A stretch of DNA of 64,000 bases from Thermoanaerobaculia bacterium (lineage in GTDB: Bacteria > Acidobacteriota > Thermoanaerobaculia > Multivoradales > Multivoraceae). A program made the position numbers and the translations under genes. The notes below the pieces were generated by a model that searched no databases, was not told where the DNA came from, and worked only from the letters and a program-made list of their open reading frames with translations. Each line of letters starts with the position of its first letter. Positions within the stretch are counted from its first letter, which is position 1. Shown piece after piece: positions 56,597 through 64,000 of this stretch. The DNA is taken from contig JAJEBV010000043.1 of assembly GCA_022822365.1 (NCBI GenBank), positions 47,834 through 111,833 on the forward strand, written 5' to 3'.

Positions 56597-57700
56597 CAAG
56601 CCCATTCGCTCCAGCACTCCCGCGACGAGCAGCGGCCACACGAGCGTCGCGTCCGCCGGGACCTCCGCGAAGCGGCCGCCTTCTTCGACCGGGACGAACT
56701 TGCCCCAGGACACCCCCTCGCTGTAGCCGCAGCCCGAGAGACCGCCCCAGTGCTCCGGCTCGGGGCAGATCCGTACGCCGTAACGAAACCGCCTGGGCGG
56801 CGCGTCTTCGCCCTCCCGGCGCGCCGCCGCCTCCAGGTACGGCGCCACTTGCTGCGCCCAGTTCCGCGGCACGCCGCCGCCGACGGTGAAGATGCCGAGC
56901 CGCTTCGCCCCGGCGACGAGTTCCGTGTAGTGCTCCAGGTCGAGGAACGGGTCGAACCGGATCGGCGCCTCTCCGCGCCGGCGCCGGGCCCGGTTGAACA
57001 GCGCAAAGTCGAGCCCGATCTCCGAGTCGGTGAACGCGGGCACGTAGACCGGAACGCCGCGCCGCCAGGCGGAAGACAGCACACCGCGGACCGGCGCGAC
57101 ATCTTCGTCCGGGCCCGCCGGCGCCGAGGCTCCCTCCGCTTCGGTCAGCCACCGCCCGAACGCCTCGTTCAGCAGGCGCGAGCAGGCGACCTCGCCTTCG
57201 GGCCATTGCTCCAGGACCGAGTGAACGATCAACTCCACGCGGTCCAGGTTGCTCTCCAGTTCGAGCGTGTCGTAGATCCGGTCGTAGCCGGAGTAGTAGG
57301 CGGTGCGATCGTCGAGCTTGCCCGCCGGCGCCTTGAAGTGGACCATCCCGGCCGACTCGACGAAGCCGTGGACCATCAGTGCCCCGGTGCAGACGATCGC
57401 GTCGAGCAACCCGTGGTCGATCATGTCGCAGAGGACCAGCCCCTGCTTCGCCGCGGTCATCGCGCCGGTGAACGTGCCGACGACCAGGCAGTCCGGATCG
57501 ACCGCCATCTCCTGGAGCACGTCCGCCGCCTCGCCAAGCTGACGGCCCCCGAAGGAGGTCGACTTCATCGCCGCGAGCAGTTCCGAGAAGGAACCGACGG
57601 CGCTCAGATCGAGCGGCGCGAGCGGTTCCAGTCCCTCTCCGTCGCTGAACTCCGTCGCGCGCCGCGCTTCGCCCGGAGGCCTGGGGGGTCGTTCGTTCAT
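56591..57700 (-). CDS. Deoxyhypusine synthase-like protein
   Basis: 369 aa. The family pattern is clear: MKSTSFGGRQLGEAADVL, VGTFTGAMTAAKQGLVLCDM, VCTGALMVHGFVESAG, VPVYVPAFTDSEIGLDFALF and IFTVGGGVPRNWAQQVAPYL. The classic enzyme transfers an aminobutyl group from spermidine to eIF5A. Bacteria lack eIF5A, and bacterial members are thought to make homospermidine or another polyamine. The lysine that forms the enzyme intermediate in eukaryotes (in a WGK motif) is present as VSWGKFVPVE. It is divergent from the sigma-54 activator across 79 nt. Confidence 0.9.
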   Translation of the reverse strand: MNERPPRPPGEARRATEFSDGEGLEPLAPLDLSAVGSFSELLAAMKSTSFGGRQLGEAADVLQEMAVDPDCLVVGTFTGAMTAAKQGLVLCDMIDHGLLDAIVCTGALMVHGFVESAGMVHFKAPAGKLDDRTAYYSGYDRIYDTLELESNLDRVELIVHSVLEQWPEGEVACSRLLNEAFGRWLTEAEGASAPAGPDEDVAPVRGVLSSAWRRGVPVYVPAFTDSEIGLDFALFNRARRRRGEAPIRFDPFLDLEHYTELVAGAKRLGIFTVGGGVPRNWAQQVAPYLEAAARREGEDAPPRRFRYGVRICPEPEHWGGLSGCGYSEGVSWGKFVPVEEGGRFAEVPADATLVWPLLVAGVLERMGLR

Positions 57701-57779
57701 GAGGCCAGCCCCAAGCTATCGCGGCAGGCGGGACGCATGCCGGAGCGGTTCGGCCCGATTCTTGCTGCCAGGAGCAACC

Positions 57780-59351
57780 ATGACAGACCGGACTTGGGCT
57801 GTGACAGGATCCCTCGGCTGGCCCGTTGTGAACTCACGCGAACCCAGGGAACTCGAACTCCTCTACCGCCTGAGTCAGACCCTCGGCGAGAGCCTCGAAC
57901 TGCGTGACGTCACCCGGCCCGCGCTCGAGACCCTGGCCGAACACCTGAAGCTCAAGCACGGCACGATCACGCTGCTCAACCGGAAGACCGGCGAGATCAC
58001 GGTCGAGGTCGCGCACGGACTGAGCGGGGAGCAGATCGCGGAGGCCCGCTACCGTCTCGGCGAAGGCGTGACCGGCCAGGTGATCGAGACGGGCGAGGCC
58101 CGGGTGATCCCGAAGACGAGCGAGTCCGAGACGTTCCTCGACCGGACGCGGCGCGGCAAGAGCGCGGAAGTCTCCTTTCTCTGCGTGCCCATCCGCACCG
58201 GCAACGAGACCTACGGCGCGCTGAGCGTCGACCGGACCTACGATCCTGACCACGACCTGAACGACGATGTCCGTCTGCTCCTCATCGCCGGTTCCCTGAT
58301 CGCCCAGGCGGTCAAGCTCCGCCGCACCGCCGAGGAGGAGCGGGAACAGCTCGAGGAGGAGAACGAGCGTCTGCGGGCACAGCTCCGCGACCGCTTCCGG
58401 CCCGCCAACATCGTCGGCAACTCGCACGAGATGCAGGAGGTCTACGACCAGATCGCGACCGTCTCGAGCAGCAACACGAGCGTCCTGATCACCGGCGAAA
58501 CCGGCACCGGCAAGGAACTCGTCGCCCAGGCCATCCACTACAACAGCGCCCGTTCCGACCGCCCCTTCGTCAAGGTCCACTGCGCCGCGCTGCCCGAGAG
58601 CGTGATCGAGAGCGAGCTGTTCGGGCACGAACGCGGCGCCTTCACCGGCGCGATCCAGCAGCGCAAGGGACGCTTCGAACTCGCCCACACCGGCACGATC
58701 TTCCTCGACGAAGTCGGCGACGTGCCGCTCCTGATCCAGATCAAGATGCTGCGGGTGCTGCAGGAACGCGAGTTCGAGCGGGTCGGCGGCACGCGGACGC
58801 TGCGGGCGGACGTGCGGATCATCGCCGCCACGAACAAGGACCTGTCCGCGATGACCGCGAACGGCGCGTTCCGCGAGGACCTGTTCTACCGCCTGAACGT
58901 CTTCCCGATCCACGTGCCGCCGCTGCGCAAGCGCAAGTCGGACATCGTCCAGCTGGCCGACTTCTTTCTGGAGCGCTATGCCCGCGTGAACGGCGGCAAC
59001 GTGCGCCGGCTGTCGAGCGCCGTGATCGACATGCTGATGAGCTACCACTGGCCCGGCAACGTCCGCGAGCTGGAGAGCTGCATCGAGCGCGCCGTTCTCG
59101 TGGCGCGGGACGACGTCATCCACCCGCACCATCTGCCGCCGACTCTCCAGACCGCGGAGAGTTCGGGCACCGAACCCGCCGGGAGCTTTCAGTATCTGGT
59201 CGAGAACTACGAGCGGGACCTGTTGCGCGACGCGCTGAAAAGCGCCCGCGGCAACATCGCCGCCGCCTCGCGCAAGCTGCGCACCACGCCCCGGATCACC
59301 GGCTACAAGATCAAGAAGTACGGCATCGACCCCAGCCGCTACGCGAACTAG
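57780..59351 (+). CDS. NifA-like sigma-54 activator (GAF, AAA+, Fis-type HTH)
   Basis: 523 aa from ATG 57780 behind AGGAGCAACC. A GAF sensor domain spans ~30-190 (LYRLSQTLGESLELRDVTRP, VSFLCVPIRTGNETYGALSV) and a coiled linker follows (EEEREQLEEENERLRAQL). The AAA+ domain has Walker A ITGETGTGKELVAQAIH, the sigma-54 contact loop GAFTGA, Walker B TIFLDEVGDVP and the R-finger region. The C-terminus has a Fis-type helix (LKSARGNIAAASRKLRTTPR). It opens sigma-54 promoters on an unknown signal. A near-perfect sigma-54 promoter lies 426 nt after the stop, before a porin gene. Confidence 0.93.
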   Translation: MTDRTWAVTGSLGWPVVNSREPRELELLYRLSQTLGESLELRDVTRPALETLAEHLKLKHGTITLLNRKTGEITVEVAHGLSGEQIAEARYRLGEGVTGQVIETGEARVIPKTSESETFLDRTRRGKSAEVSFLCVPIRTGNETYGALSVDRTYDPDHDLNDDVRLLLIAGSLIAQAVKLRRTAEEEREQLEEENERLRAQLRDRFRPANIVGNSHEMQEVYDQIATVSSSNTSVLITGETGTGKELVAQAIHYNSARSDRPFVKVHCAALPESVIESELFGHERGAFTGAIQQRKGRFELAHTGTIFLDEVGDVPLLIQIKMLRVLQEREFERVGGTRTLRADVRIIAATNKDLSAMTANGAFREDLFYRLNVFPIHVPPLRKRKSDIVQLADFFLERYARVNGGNVRRLSSAVIDMLMSYHWPGNVRELESCIERAVLVARDDVIHPHHLPPTLQTAESSGTEPAGSFQYLVENYERDLLRDALKSARGNIAAASRKLRTTPRITGYKIKKYGIDPSRYAN

Positions 59352-59364
59352 GTGGCGTGCACCC

Positions 59365-59535
59365 GTCAGGGTGGCACGCCGGGAGGGTTCCAGCGGACGC
59401 TCGCCCTCGCTTGGTGAGTGTCGGGTTGGGGCTCGCTTCGGTCGACTGCGCTCCGCTAGGTCCTCGGTTACTGAGAGAGTCTCGACAGTCGCTTGTCTCC
59501 AGCCCGCTGGAACCCTCCCGGCGTGCCACCCTGAC
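59365..59535. mobile_element. 171-bp element with 32-bp perfect terminal inverted repeats
   Basis: The outer 32 bases at 59365-59396 and 59504-59535 are perfect reverse complements (ends GTCAGGGTGGCACGCC and GGCGTGCCACCCTGAC). The 107-bp interior has no open frame of note. It resembles a MITE: short, non-coding, with long TIRs. No obvious target-site duplication is seen. As RNA it would be a very stable hairpin after the activator gene. Confidence 0.8.
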
Positions 59536-59776
59536 TGGAGGACTTCGGACGGCGAACGAGAACAGACTGGCGCCTCGGGCGGGCCGGCGCACGGTCCAGA
59601 AGAACGCAGCCCGAGAGCATGATTCGGTCACGTCATGTTTGTTCGTCAGCACCCCGATTTGCTACATAATTGTAGGGCAGGGGCCTGATCCGATTGTCTC
59701 CAGCGAGCGGGAGAGTGGGTGCAATGGCCTTACCGGCAACCACTTGACATGGGGGCGAGCGTGTAAGCCCCTTCGT
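59536..59776. other. Non-coding region upstream of the porin promoter
   Basis: It contains an imperfect palindrome CTACATAATTGTAG at 59662-59675 in an AT-richer patch, about 100-115 bp upstream of the sigma-54 promoter. This is the usual distance for an activator-binding site. TTACCGGCAA (59730) recurs as TAACCGGCAA (59805). No gene is seen. Confidence 0.4.
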
Positions 59777-59792
59777 TGGCACCTGTGTTGCT
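59777..59792 (+). promoter_or_regulatory. Sigma-54 (-24/-12) promoter of the porin gene
   Basis: TGGCACCTGTGTTGCT matches TGGCACGN4TTGCW at every conserved position but one, with the invariant GG and GC 10 bp apart. The predicted transcript would start about 40 nt before the ATG at 59844. Confidence 0.85.
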
Positions 59793-59843
59793 ACTCATGC
59801 CGCGTAACCGGCAATTTGCCCTTTTCAAGGAGGTTCTCCCCCA

Positions 59844-60539
59844 ATGTTCCGCAAGTCAACGATTGTCCTGACCACCGTTGCCCTTCTCGGTCTGGCGGCC
59901 GCACCGGCTTCCGCTGACGCCGACTACGCTCTCGACTTCGCGTCCGCCTATGTCTGGCGCGGCATCACCTTCACCGACGGGGCCGTGTGGCAGCCTTCGG
60001 TCACGGCCTCGAACGACAGCGGGTTCGCGATCAACGTCTGGGGCAACCTCGACATCGACGACGCGAACGACATGAGCGGCGAGTTCAACGAGATCGACCT
60101 CACCGCCTCGTACGGTTTCGGCTCGGATGCCGTTTCCGCCGAGGTCGGCTTCATCGAGTACCTGTTCCCGAACACGGCCTTCGCGGGGACCCGCGAGCTC
60201 TACCTGAGCCTGGGCTTCGACGTGGCCGCGTCGCCCAGCGTTTCCGTCTACTACGACATCGACGAGGTCCAGGACTTCTACGCCAACGTCGGCGTCTCGT
60301 TCGGTGGCGACGTGAGCGACGCCCTGGCCTGGAGCGTCGACGTCTCGGCCGGCTTCGCCGGTGACGACTTCGCCGCCGCCTACGGCGGAGTCTCGGGAGG
60401 CATGTACGACGGCAACGTGACGTTCGGTCTCTCCGGCGGCGCCTGGTCTGCGTTCGTCAGCTACGTCGACGCACTGGACGACGACGCGCTGCCCGAGCAG
60501 CCGGTCGACTTCCTCGCCGGAATCGGCTTCTCCTTCTAG
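59844..60539 (+). CDS. TorF-family putative porin (Gcw_chp)
   Basis: 231 aa with signal peptide MFRKSTIVLTTVALLGLAAA and AAGGAGG 10 nt before the ATG. The mature protein starts DADYALDFASAYVWRGITFT, the usual TorF/Gcw_chp opening, and consists of amphipathic beta-strands ending FLAGIGFSF with a C-terminal Phe for outer-membrane insertion. The family is often found near nitrogen-assimilation genes. It has its own sigma-54 promoter and lies downstream of a NifA-like activator, so it is probably induced by that protein. The transported solute is unknown. Confidence 0.88.
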   Translation: MFRKSTIVLTTVALLGLAAAPASADADYALDFASAYVWRGITFTDGAVWQPSVTASNDSGFAINVWGNLDIDDANDMSGEFNEIDLTASYGFGSDAVSAEVGFIEYLFPNTAFAGTRELYLSLGFDVAASPSVSVYYDIDEVQDFYANVGVSFGGDVSDALAWSVDVSAGFAGDDFAAAYGGVSGGMYDGNVTFGLSGGAWSAFVSYVDALDDDALPEQPVDFLAGIGFSF

Positions 60540-60563
60540 GCGGGGACCCCGCGGCCGCACCCC

Positions 60564-60632
60564 TGGGTGCGCGGGTCCTCTGACCCGCTGCCGCCGGAGG
60601 CGGCCTGAGAAACGCGCCGGCCGCCAGGCCGG
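60564..60632 (+). repeat. Palindromic two-hairpin repeat, copy G
   Basis: TGGGTGC, hairpin 1 GCGGGTC/GACCCGC, hairpin 2 GCCGCC-GGA-GGCGGC, then GCGCCGGCCGCCAGGCCGG. Nearly identical to copy F in the opposite orientation. It is intergenic, downstream of the porin gene. Confidence 0.8.
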
Positions 60633-60641
60633 CTCCGCCTG

Positions 60642-60673
60642 ACGCCCGAAGCTCGACCGAGCTTCGGGCGTTT
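60642..60673 (+). terminator. Strong rho-independent-type terminator after the porin gene
   Basis: A perfect 14-bp stem (60642-60655 with 60658-60671; arm ACGCCCGAAGCTCG) with an AC turn, followed by TT. It is followed on the other strand by the end of the enoyl-CoA hydratase gene, so it may serve both. Confidence 0.75.
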
Positions 60674-60678
60674 CCGCG

Positions 60679-61497
60679 TCAGCGCCCCGTGAACTTCGGC
60701 GCGCGCTTCTCCATGAACGCGGTGACGCCTTCCTTGTGGTCGTCGGTCTGGCCGCAACGGATGTGTGAGATGGCCTCGCGGTCGAGGATGGACCGGAAGT
60801 CCGAAGTGACCGCGAGGTTCACGTTCTCCTTCATCCAGCGGTAGCTCACCATCGGACCATGAGCGAGCCGCGAAGCGAACTCCATCGCCTCATCCCGGAA
60901 GGTCTCCGCGTCGTAGATGCGGTTGACCAGACCGATCCGGCGCGCCTCCTCGGCGTCGATGATGTCGGCCGTGAAGAAAAGCTCCTTGGCCAGCGCCGGG
61001 CCGACCAGCCGGGTGAGCTGCCAGGTCGTGCCCCAGTCGCCGCCGAATCCGACCTTGGAGTAGGCGGTTCCGAACTTCGCCGCGCTCGAGGCCAGGCGCA
61101 GGTCGCAGCTTGCCGCCAGGCCGAGGCCGGCGCCCATCGCGAAGCCGTTGACCATGGCGATCGTCACCTTGGGCACCGAGTGGACGAGCCAGGCGGCTTC
61201 CTGGCCGCGCCGCAGACTGTCGATGCGTTCCTCGAGGGTGGTTGGCGCGCCGCTCGACCCGCCCATGCCCGAAACGTCGCCGCCGGCGCAGAAGGCGCGG
61301 CCCTCGCCGGTGAGAACGATCGCGCCGACATCGGGGTCGGCCGCCAGCCGCGGCACTTCTTCCTGGAGACCGGCGGTGATCTCGGCGGACAGCGCGTTCA
61401 GCTTCTTGGGACGGTTGAACGTCAGCAGGGCGACGCGGTCCTGAACATCGACCTTGAACTCGGGCTCCGGCGTGGTCTTCATCTCGGCTACGGTCAT
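60679..61497 (-). CDS. Enoyl-CoA hydratase/isomerase family protein
   Basis: 272 aa from ATG 61497 behind AGGAGGAGC; a longer open frame upstream is non-coding. Crotonase fold: VALLTFNRPKKLNALSAEIT, oxyanion-hole segments EGRAFCAGGDVSGMGG and NGFAMGAGLGLAASCDLRL. The usual second catalytic Glu appears shifted (AYSKVGFGGDWGTTWQL has Asp in its place), as in many isomerase or uncharacterised crotonases, so hydratase activity is not certain. It acts on an acyl-CoA in the cytoplasm. Confidence 0.88.
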   Translation of the reverse strand: MTVAEMKTTPEPEFKVDVQDRVALLTFNRPKKLNALSAEITAGLQEEVPRLAADPDVGAIVLTGEGRAFCAGGDVSGMGGSSGAPTTLEERIDSLRRGQEAAWLVHSVPKVTIAMVNGFAMGAGLGLAASCDLRLASSAAKFGTAYSKVGFGGDWGTTWQLTRLVGPALAKELFFTADIIDAEEARRIGLVNRIYDAETFRDEAMEFASRLAHGPMVSYRWMKENVNLAVTSDFRSILDREAISHIRCGQTDDHKEGVTAFMEKRAPKFTGR

Positions 61498-61565
61498 TCG
61501 GGCTCCTCCTGGTTCCTGACTTTCGAGGGAAGGGCCGGAGTCTAGCCCGAGACCTTCTCGCGCAC

Positions 61566-61617
61566 GCCGCTTCGCGGCGGCGCCTGATGCCGGCCGGAAG
61601 GCCGGCGCACCGACACT
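61566..61617 (-). repeat. Palindromic two-hairpin repeat, copy E
   Basis: Read on the minus strand it begins AGTGTCGGTGC, hairpin 1 GCCGGCC/GGCCGGC, ATCA, then hairpin 2 built on GCCGC/GCGGC. It closely matches the left end of the 161-bp element (copy D). It lies between the divergent hydratase and sigma-factor genes. Confidence 0.75.
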
Positions 61618-61657
61618 GACGGAACACTTCGCGCTTTCGCGCGTTACAACAACTGAG

Positions 61658-62323
61658 ATGCCGGTGGCCGCGCTGAGGCCCGATCCGCTGGCGGCGCCGA
61701 GGAGACCCCGACGCGCCCCGGCGCAGATGACCGCCACGCCGGAGGCGGTACGGGTGGACCGCGCGCTGGAGGACGGAGCGCTCATGGCCCGCGTCAAGGA
61801 GGGCGACGAGCAGGCCTTCGCCGACCTGGTGAATCGCTACAAGGACCTCCTCGTGAACTACCTGACCCGGATGACCCGCAGCCGCGAGCGCGCCGAGGAC
61901 CTGGCGCAGGAAGCGTTCGTGCGGGTTTACCGCTCGGCGGACCGGTACCGCGAACGGGGTCAGTTCCAGGCGTTCCTGTTCCGGATTGCCACGAATCAAC
62001 TGCGCAGCGAGGAGCGCCGCGCCGCCCGCTGGCGGGGGTTGCTGCCGTCGCTCGTGGCCGAGCAGCGGCTCAGGCCGCCGGCGCCGTCACCGCAGGGCGC
62101 GGCACTTGGCGACGAGGCGGTCGACGCCGTCACCGCGGCGATCGGCCGCCTGCCCCTCCACTACCGGGCGCCCGTCGTGCTGCGGGAGATCGAGGGCTGG
62201 CCCTACGCCCGGATCGCCGAGGCGCTCGGCTGTCGCGAGGGAACCGTCAAGTCCCGGGTCCACCGCGCCAAGGACCTGCTGCGGGAAGACCTCCACGAGT
62301 ATTGGAACGGAGGATCGAAGTGA
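61658..62323 (+). CDS. ECF-type RNA polymerase sigma factor
   Basis: 221 aa; ATG 61658, or ATG 61727 inside the N-terminal extension. Sigma region 2 (EQAFADLVNRYKDLLVNYLT, AEDLAQEAFVRVYRSADRY) and region 4 (AIGRLPLHYRAPVVLREIEG, YARIAEALGCREGTVKSRVH) are complete. The stop overlaps the next start (GTGA at 62320), placing it in an operon with a membrane protein that is probably its anti-sigma factor and with a PDZ protein. Confidence 0.93.
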   Translation: MPVAALRPDPLAAPRRPRRAPAQMTATPEAVRVDRALEDGALMARVKEGDEQAFADLVNRYKDLLVNYLTRMTRSRERAEDLAQEAFVRVYRSADRYRERGQFQAFLFRIATNQLRSEERRAARWRGLLPSLVAEQRLRPPAPSPQGAALGDEAVDAVTAAIGRLPLHYRAPVVLREIEGWPYARIAEALGCREGTVKSRVHRAKDLLREDLHEYWNGGSK

Positions 62324-62730
62324 CCGACCAACTCGACCTGAAACGCCTGCCCCGTGTGAAGGCTTCGGACGGCTTCACCGAAGACGTGCTGCGCCGCGTC
62401 CGCGCCGGTGAGGAGAGCCGGCAGGCGCCTCGCCTGCGCCTGGCCGCGGCTGCCGTCGCGGTCGTCGTCGTCGGGGCGGCCGCCGGCGCCTGGTGGGCCC
62501 GGCAGGCCGCACCCGAACCGGCGCCGATTACCGCCGAGAGCATCGAACAATTGAGATCCGTGTACCAGGAATTGAGCCGGGAACTGGAAGCCCTCCACAG
62601 ACTTGCCGAAGACACGCAGCCCTTCGTACCGGTTTCCATCAATCCCCAGACCGAGGTCCTCTTCGACCTCCGCGACATCGAACCGCTTCCCGTCAGCCTT
62701 GCGTCGACGGGGAGCGGCAGAACCCAATAG
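62320..62730 (+). CDS. Probable anti-sigma factor, single-pass membrane protein
   Basis: 136 aa from GTG 62320 with GGAGGATCG upstream; a TTG at 62302 in the same frame is less likely. A short N-terminal cytoplasmic part (KASDGFTEDVLRRVRAGEES) precedes one helix (LRLAAAAVAVVVVGAAAGAW), and a periplasmic region contains a coiled segment (IEQLRSVYQELSRELEALHR). It has no clear zinc-binding anti-sigma motif. Overlap with the sigma gene and its topology suggest the role. Confidence 0.72.
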   Translation: MTDQLDLKRLPRVKASDGFTEDVLRRVRAGEESRQAPRLRLAAAAVAVVVVGAAAGAWWARQAAPEPAPITAESIEQLRSVYQELSRELEALHRLAEDTQPFVPVSINPQTEVLFDLRDIEPLPVSLASTGSGRTQ

Positions 62731-62741
62731 GAGTATCCGCC

Positions 62742-63572
62742 ATGACCACGAGCAGTTTCCTCGTCCCCGGTCTCCCCTCCCGACGCGCTCTCGTCACGAT
62801 CCTCGCCGCGGTCGTGGCGACGGGCTCGAGCGTCGCCGCCTTCGCCCAGGCACCTGAAGAGCAGAAACGTGTCGTCCGGGTGATGGTGCTTGGCGACGGA
62901 CAGGTCGAGGTCGTCGAGGATGGCCAGAAGGCCCGGACGCCGATCGTCCAGTTCCGGGAGCTGGTCGATCGAGGCCGGCCGACACTGGCCCTTCACTGGG
63001 GCGGCGCCTACCTTGGCGTCGAACTCGTCAATCTGAACGAACCGCTGCGGGCCCACTTCGGTGTGCCCGAGGGCAGTGGAGTCCTCGTCTCGAACGTCGT
63101 CGACGACAGCCCGGCGGCCCGTGGCGGTGTCCAGGTCGGCGACATCATCACCCGCTTCGACGGTGAAGACGTAACGAGTTCCCGGAAGCTGACGACCATG
63201 GTTCGGAAGGCCGAAGCCGGGGATCCGGCCGATCTCGAGGTCTGGCGCGACGGCAAGGTCGAGACGGTCAGCACGACCCTGGACGAACGGCCGCGACCCG
63301 ACCTCCAGGCGAACTACTTCTCCTTCCTCCGCGGTAGCGAAGATCTGGACGGCGACGGGGAGATCGACGTGTTCGTGAGCCCCGAGAACATGCACGAGAA
63401 GATCCAGGAGTACTTCGACGGAGACGAGTGGAAGGAACGCCACGAACACCTGCAGCGCTTCCTGCACGAACGACGCCCCGACATGAAGGCGCTGGAAGAC
63501 CGTCTCGAGAGCCTGAAAGAGCGGCTCGCGGAACTGGAGAGCCGCCTGGAAGAGAGAGCCGAAGAGAACTGA
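62742..63572 (+). CDS. Exported PDZ-domain protein with C-terminal coiled coil
   Basis: 276 aa from ATG 62742. Signal helix ALVTILAAVVATGSSVAAFA. PDZ domain near residues 85-185 (AYLGVELVNLNEPLRAHFGV, SGVLVSNVVDDSPAARGGVQ, VGDIITRFDGEDV). The C-terminal 40 residues are a charged coiled coil (LEDRLESLKERLAELESRLE). No protease domain is present. As third gene of the sigma/anti-sigma operon it may bind misfolded-protein tails and signal to the anti-sigma factor, as DegS-type PDZ domains do. That role is inference. Confidence 0.85.
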   Translation: MTTSSFLVPGLPSRRALVTILAAVVATGSSVAAFAQAPEEQKRVVRVMVLGDGQVEVVEDGQKARTPIVQFRELVDRGRPTLALHWGGAYLGVELVNLNEPLRAHFGVPEGSGVLVSNVVDDSPAARGGVQVGDIITRFDGEDVTSSRKLTTMVRKAEAGDPADLEVWRDGKVETVSTTLDERPRPDLQANYFSFLRGSEDLDGDGEIDVFVSPENMHEKIQEYFDGDEWKERHEHLQRFLHERRPDMKALEDRLESLKERLAELESRLEERAEEN

Positions 63573-63584
63573 GCGCGCCGCCGG

Positions 63585-64000
63585 TCACCCCGGCCGCCGG
63601 CGTCGCTTCTGCTCGTAGAGGCCCAGCGCGTGCAAGGGGAAGTACTGTCGATACAGGACGTAGTCCAACAGAGCCGTGCGGAAGAAGACCCCAACCATGT
63701 CCTGCTTGGGCCATGCTCCGCTCGCCTCCTGGGACTCGACCAGGAACCGGACGCCCCGCGAGATCGCGGCCCAGTCCTGATCGGCGGCCTCCAGGAGCGC
63801 GATCAACGCCCACGCCGTCTGGATCACCTGACTCTGCTCATGCTGCACGTATCGGCCAGGCAAGCAACCGCTGTGATGCTCACCCCAGCCGCCGTCCGCC
63901 CGCTGCCGGTCCAGCAGCCACTGACAGGCTGACCGCAACGCCGGATCGTGCGGCGCCGCGCCGCTCGCCACGAGCCCCTTGATCCCGAAGAACGTGCCAT
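63585..64000 (-). CDS. Squalene-hopene/oxidosqualene cyclase C-terminus (5' end beyond window)
   Basis: About 138 codons are visible. The frame stays open to the right edge, and the start is outside. Terpene-cyclase repeats are clear: GTFFGIKGLVASGAA, QWLLDRQRADGGWGEHHSG (a QW motif), SQVIQTAWALIALLEA, VRFLVESQEASGAWPKQDMV and FPLHALGLYEQKRRRRPG. The segment FFRTALLDYVLYRQYFPL is typical of the end of these enzymes. The product would be a hopanoid or sterol-like triterpene, which cannot be decided from the C-terminus. Confidence 0.9.
   Translation of the reverse strand, partial: GTFFGIKGLVASGAAPHDPALRSACQWLLDRQRADGGWGEHHSGCLPGRYVQHEQSQVIQTAWALIALLEAADQDWAAISRGVRFLVESQEASGAWPKQDMVGVFFRTALLDYVLYRQYFPLHALGLYEQKRRRRPG

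Overview
The window is GC-rich chromosomal DNA (about two thirds G+C by eye), densely packed and lacking rRNA, tRNA or CRISPR arrays that I could see. The gene set (DUF5916 outer-membrane protein, CadC/TolB-type regulator, PQQ dehydrogenases, sulfatases, a sulfotransferase/DUF1214/SDR cluster, squalene-hopene cyclase, a deoxyhypusine-synthase-like protein) best fits an environmental Gram-negative bacterium of the Acidobacteriota (Thermoanaerobaculia-like). That assignment is inference only.

Layout. 1-3731: the end of a heavy-metal P-type ATPase fused to an SPFH (HflK-like) domain, followed with 4-nt overlaps by HflC-like, HflK-like and small exported proteins. 3751-8764: a DUF1214, sulfotransferase, SDR, SDR, SRPBCC operon. 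8969-22839: a defence island. It holds a small membrane protein, a HEPN-like/PIN pair, and a minus-strand type I restriction-modification operon (hsdM, hicA, hicB, HEPN, MNT-hsdS fusion, SIR2-like, hsdR), then a DUF4238 protein and a RelB/YafQ pair. 22836-27610: a Tat-exported PhoD-like phosphatase and a DUF5916 barrel protein. 27636-29625: a DNA methylase with a probable restriction enzyme. 29911-33917: two paralogous FG-GAP/VCBS-repeat proteins flanking a TetR regulator, tied together by four copies of one 17-bp palindrome. 34011-45619: a CadC-like regulator, two divergent PQQ dehydrogenases, a serine hydrolase, a DUF3604 protein, an M24 peptidase-like protein and RarA. 45616-57700: DUF2161, two sulfatases (one frameshifted), an ATP-grasp-like protein, an AbiEii-type nucleotidyltransferase pair, a DUF2339 membrane protein, a sulfite-oxidase/cytochrome pair, MsrA, YbjQ and a deoxyhypusine-synthase-like protein. 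57780-64000: a NifA-like sigma-54 activator next to a porin gene with a sigma-54 promoter, an enoyl-CoA hydratase, an ECF sigma/anti-sigma/PDZ operon and the 3' part of a squalene-hopene cyclase.

Three threads stand out. (1) A dispersed family of two-hairpin palindromic repeats whose stems covary between copies; three copies are read in frame as the N-terminal region just before signal peptides. (2) A type I R-M operon carrying several toxin-antitoxin-like and SIR2 genes, including an MNT nucleotidyltransferase fused to the specificity subunit. The toxin partners in this island appear to have lost key active-site residues. (3) Two legible regulatory circuits: TetR operators overlapping identical promoters of the two VCBS-protein genes, and a sigma-54 promoter beside its likely activator.
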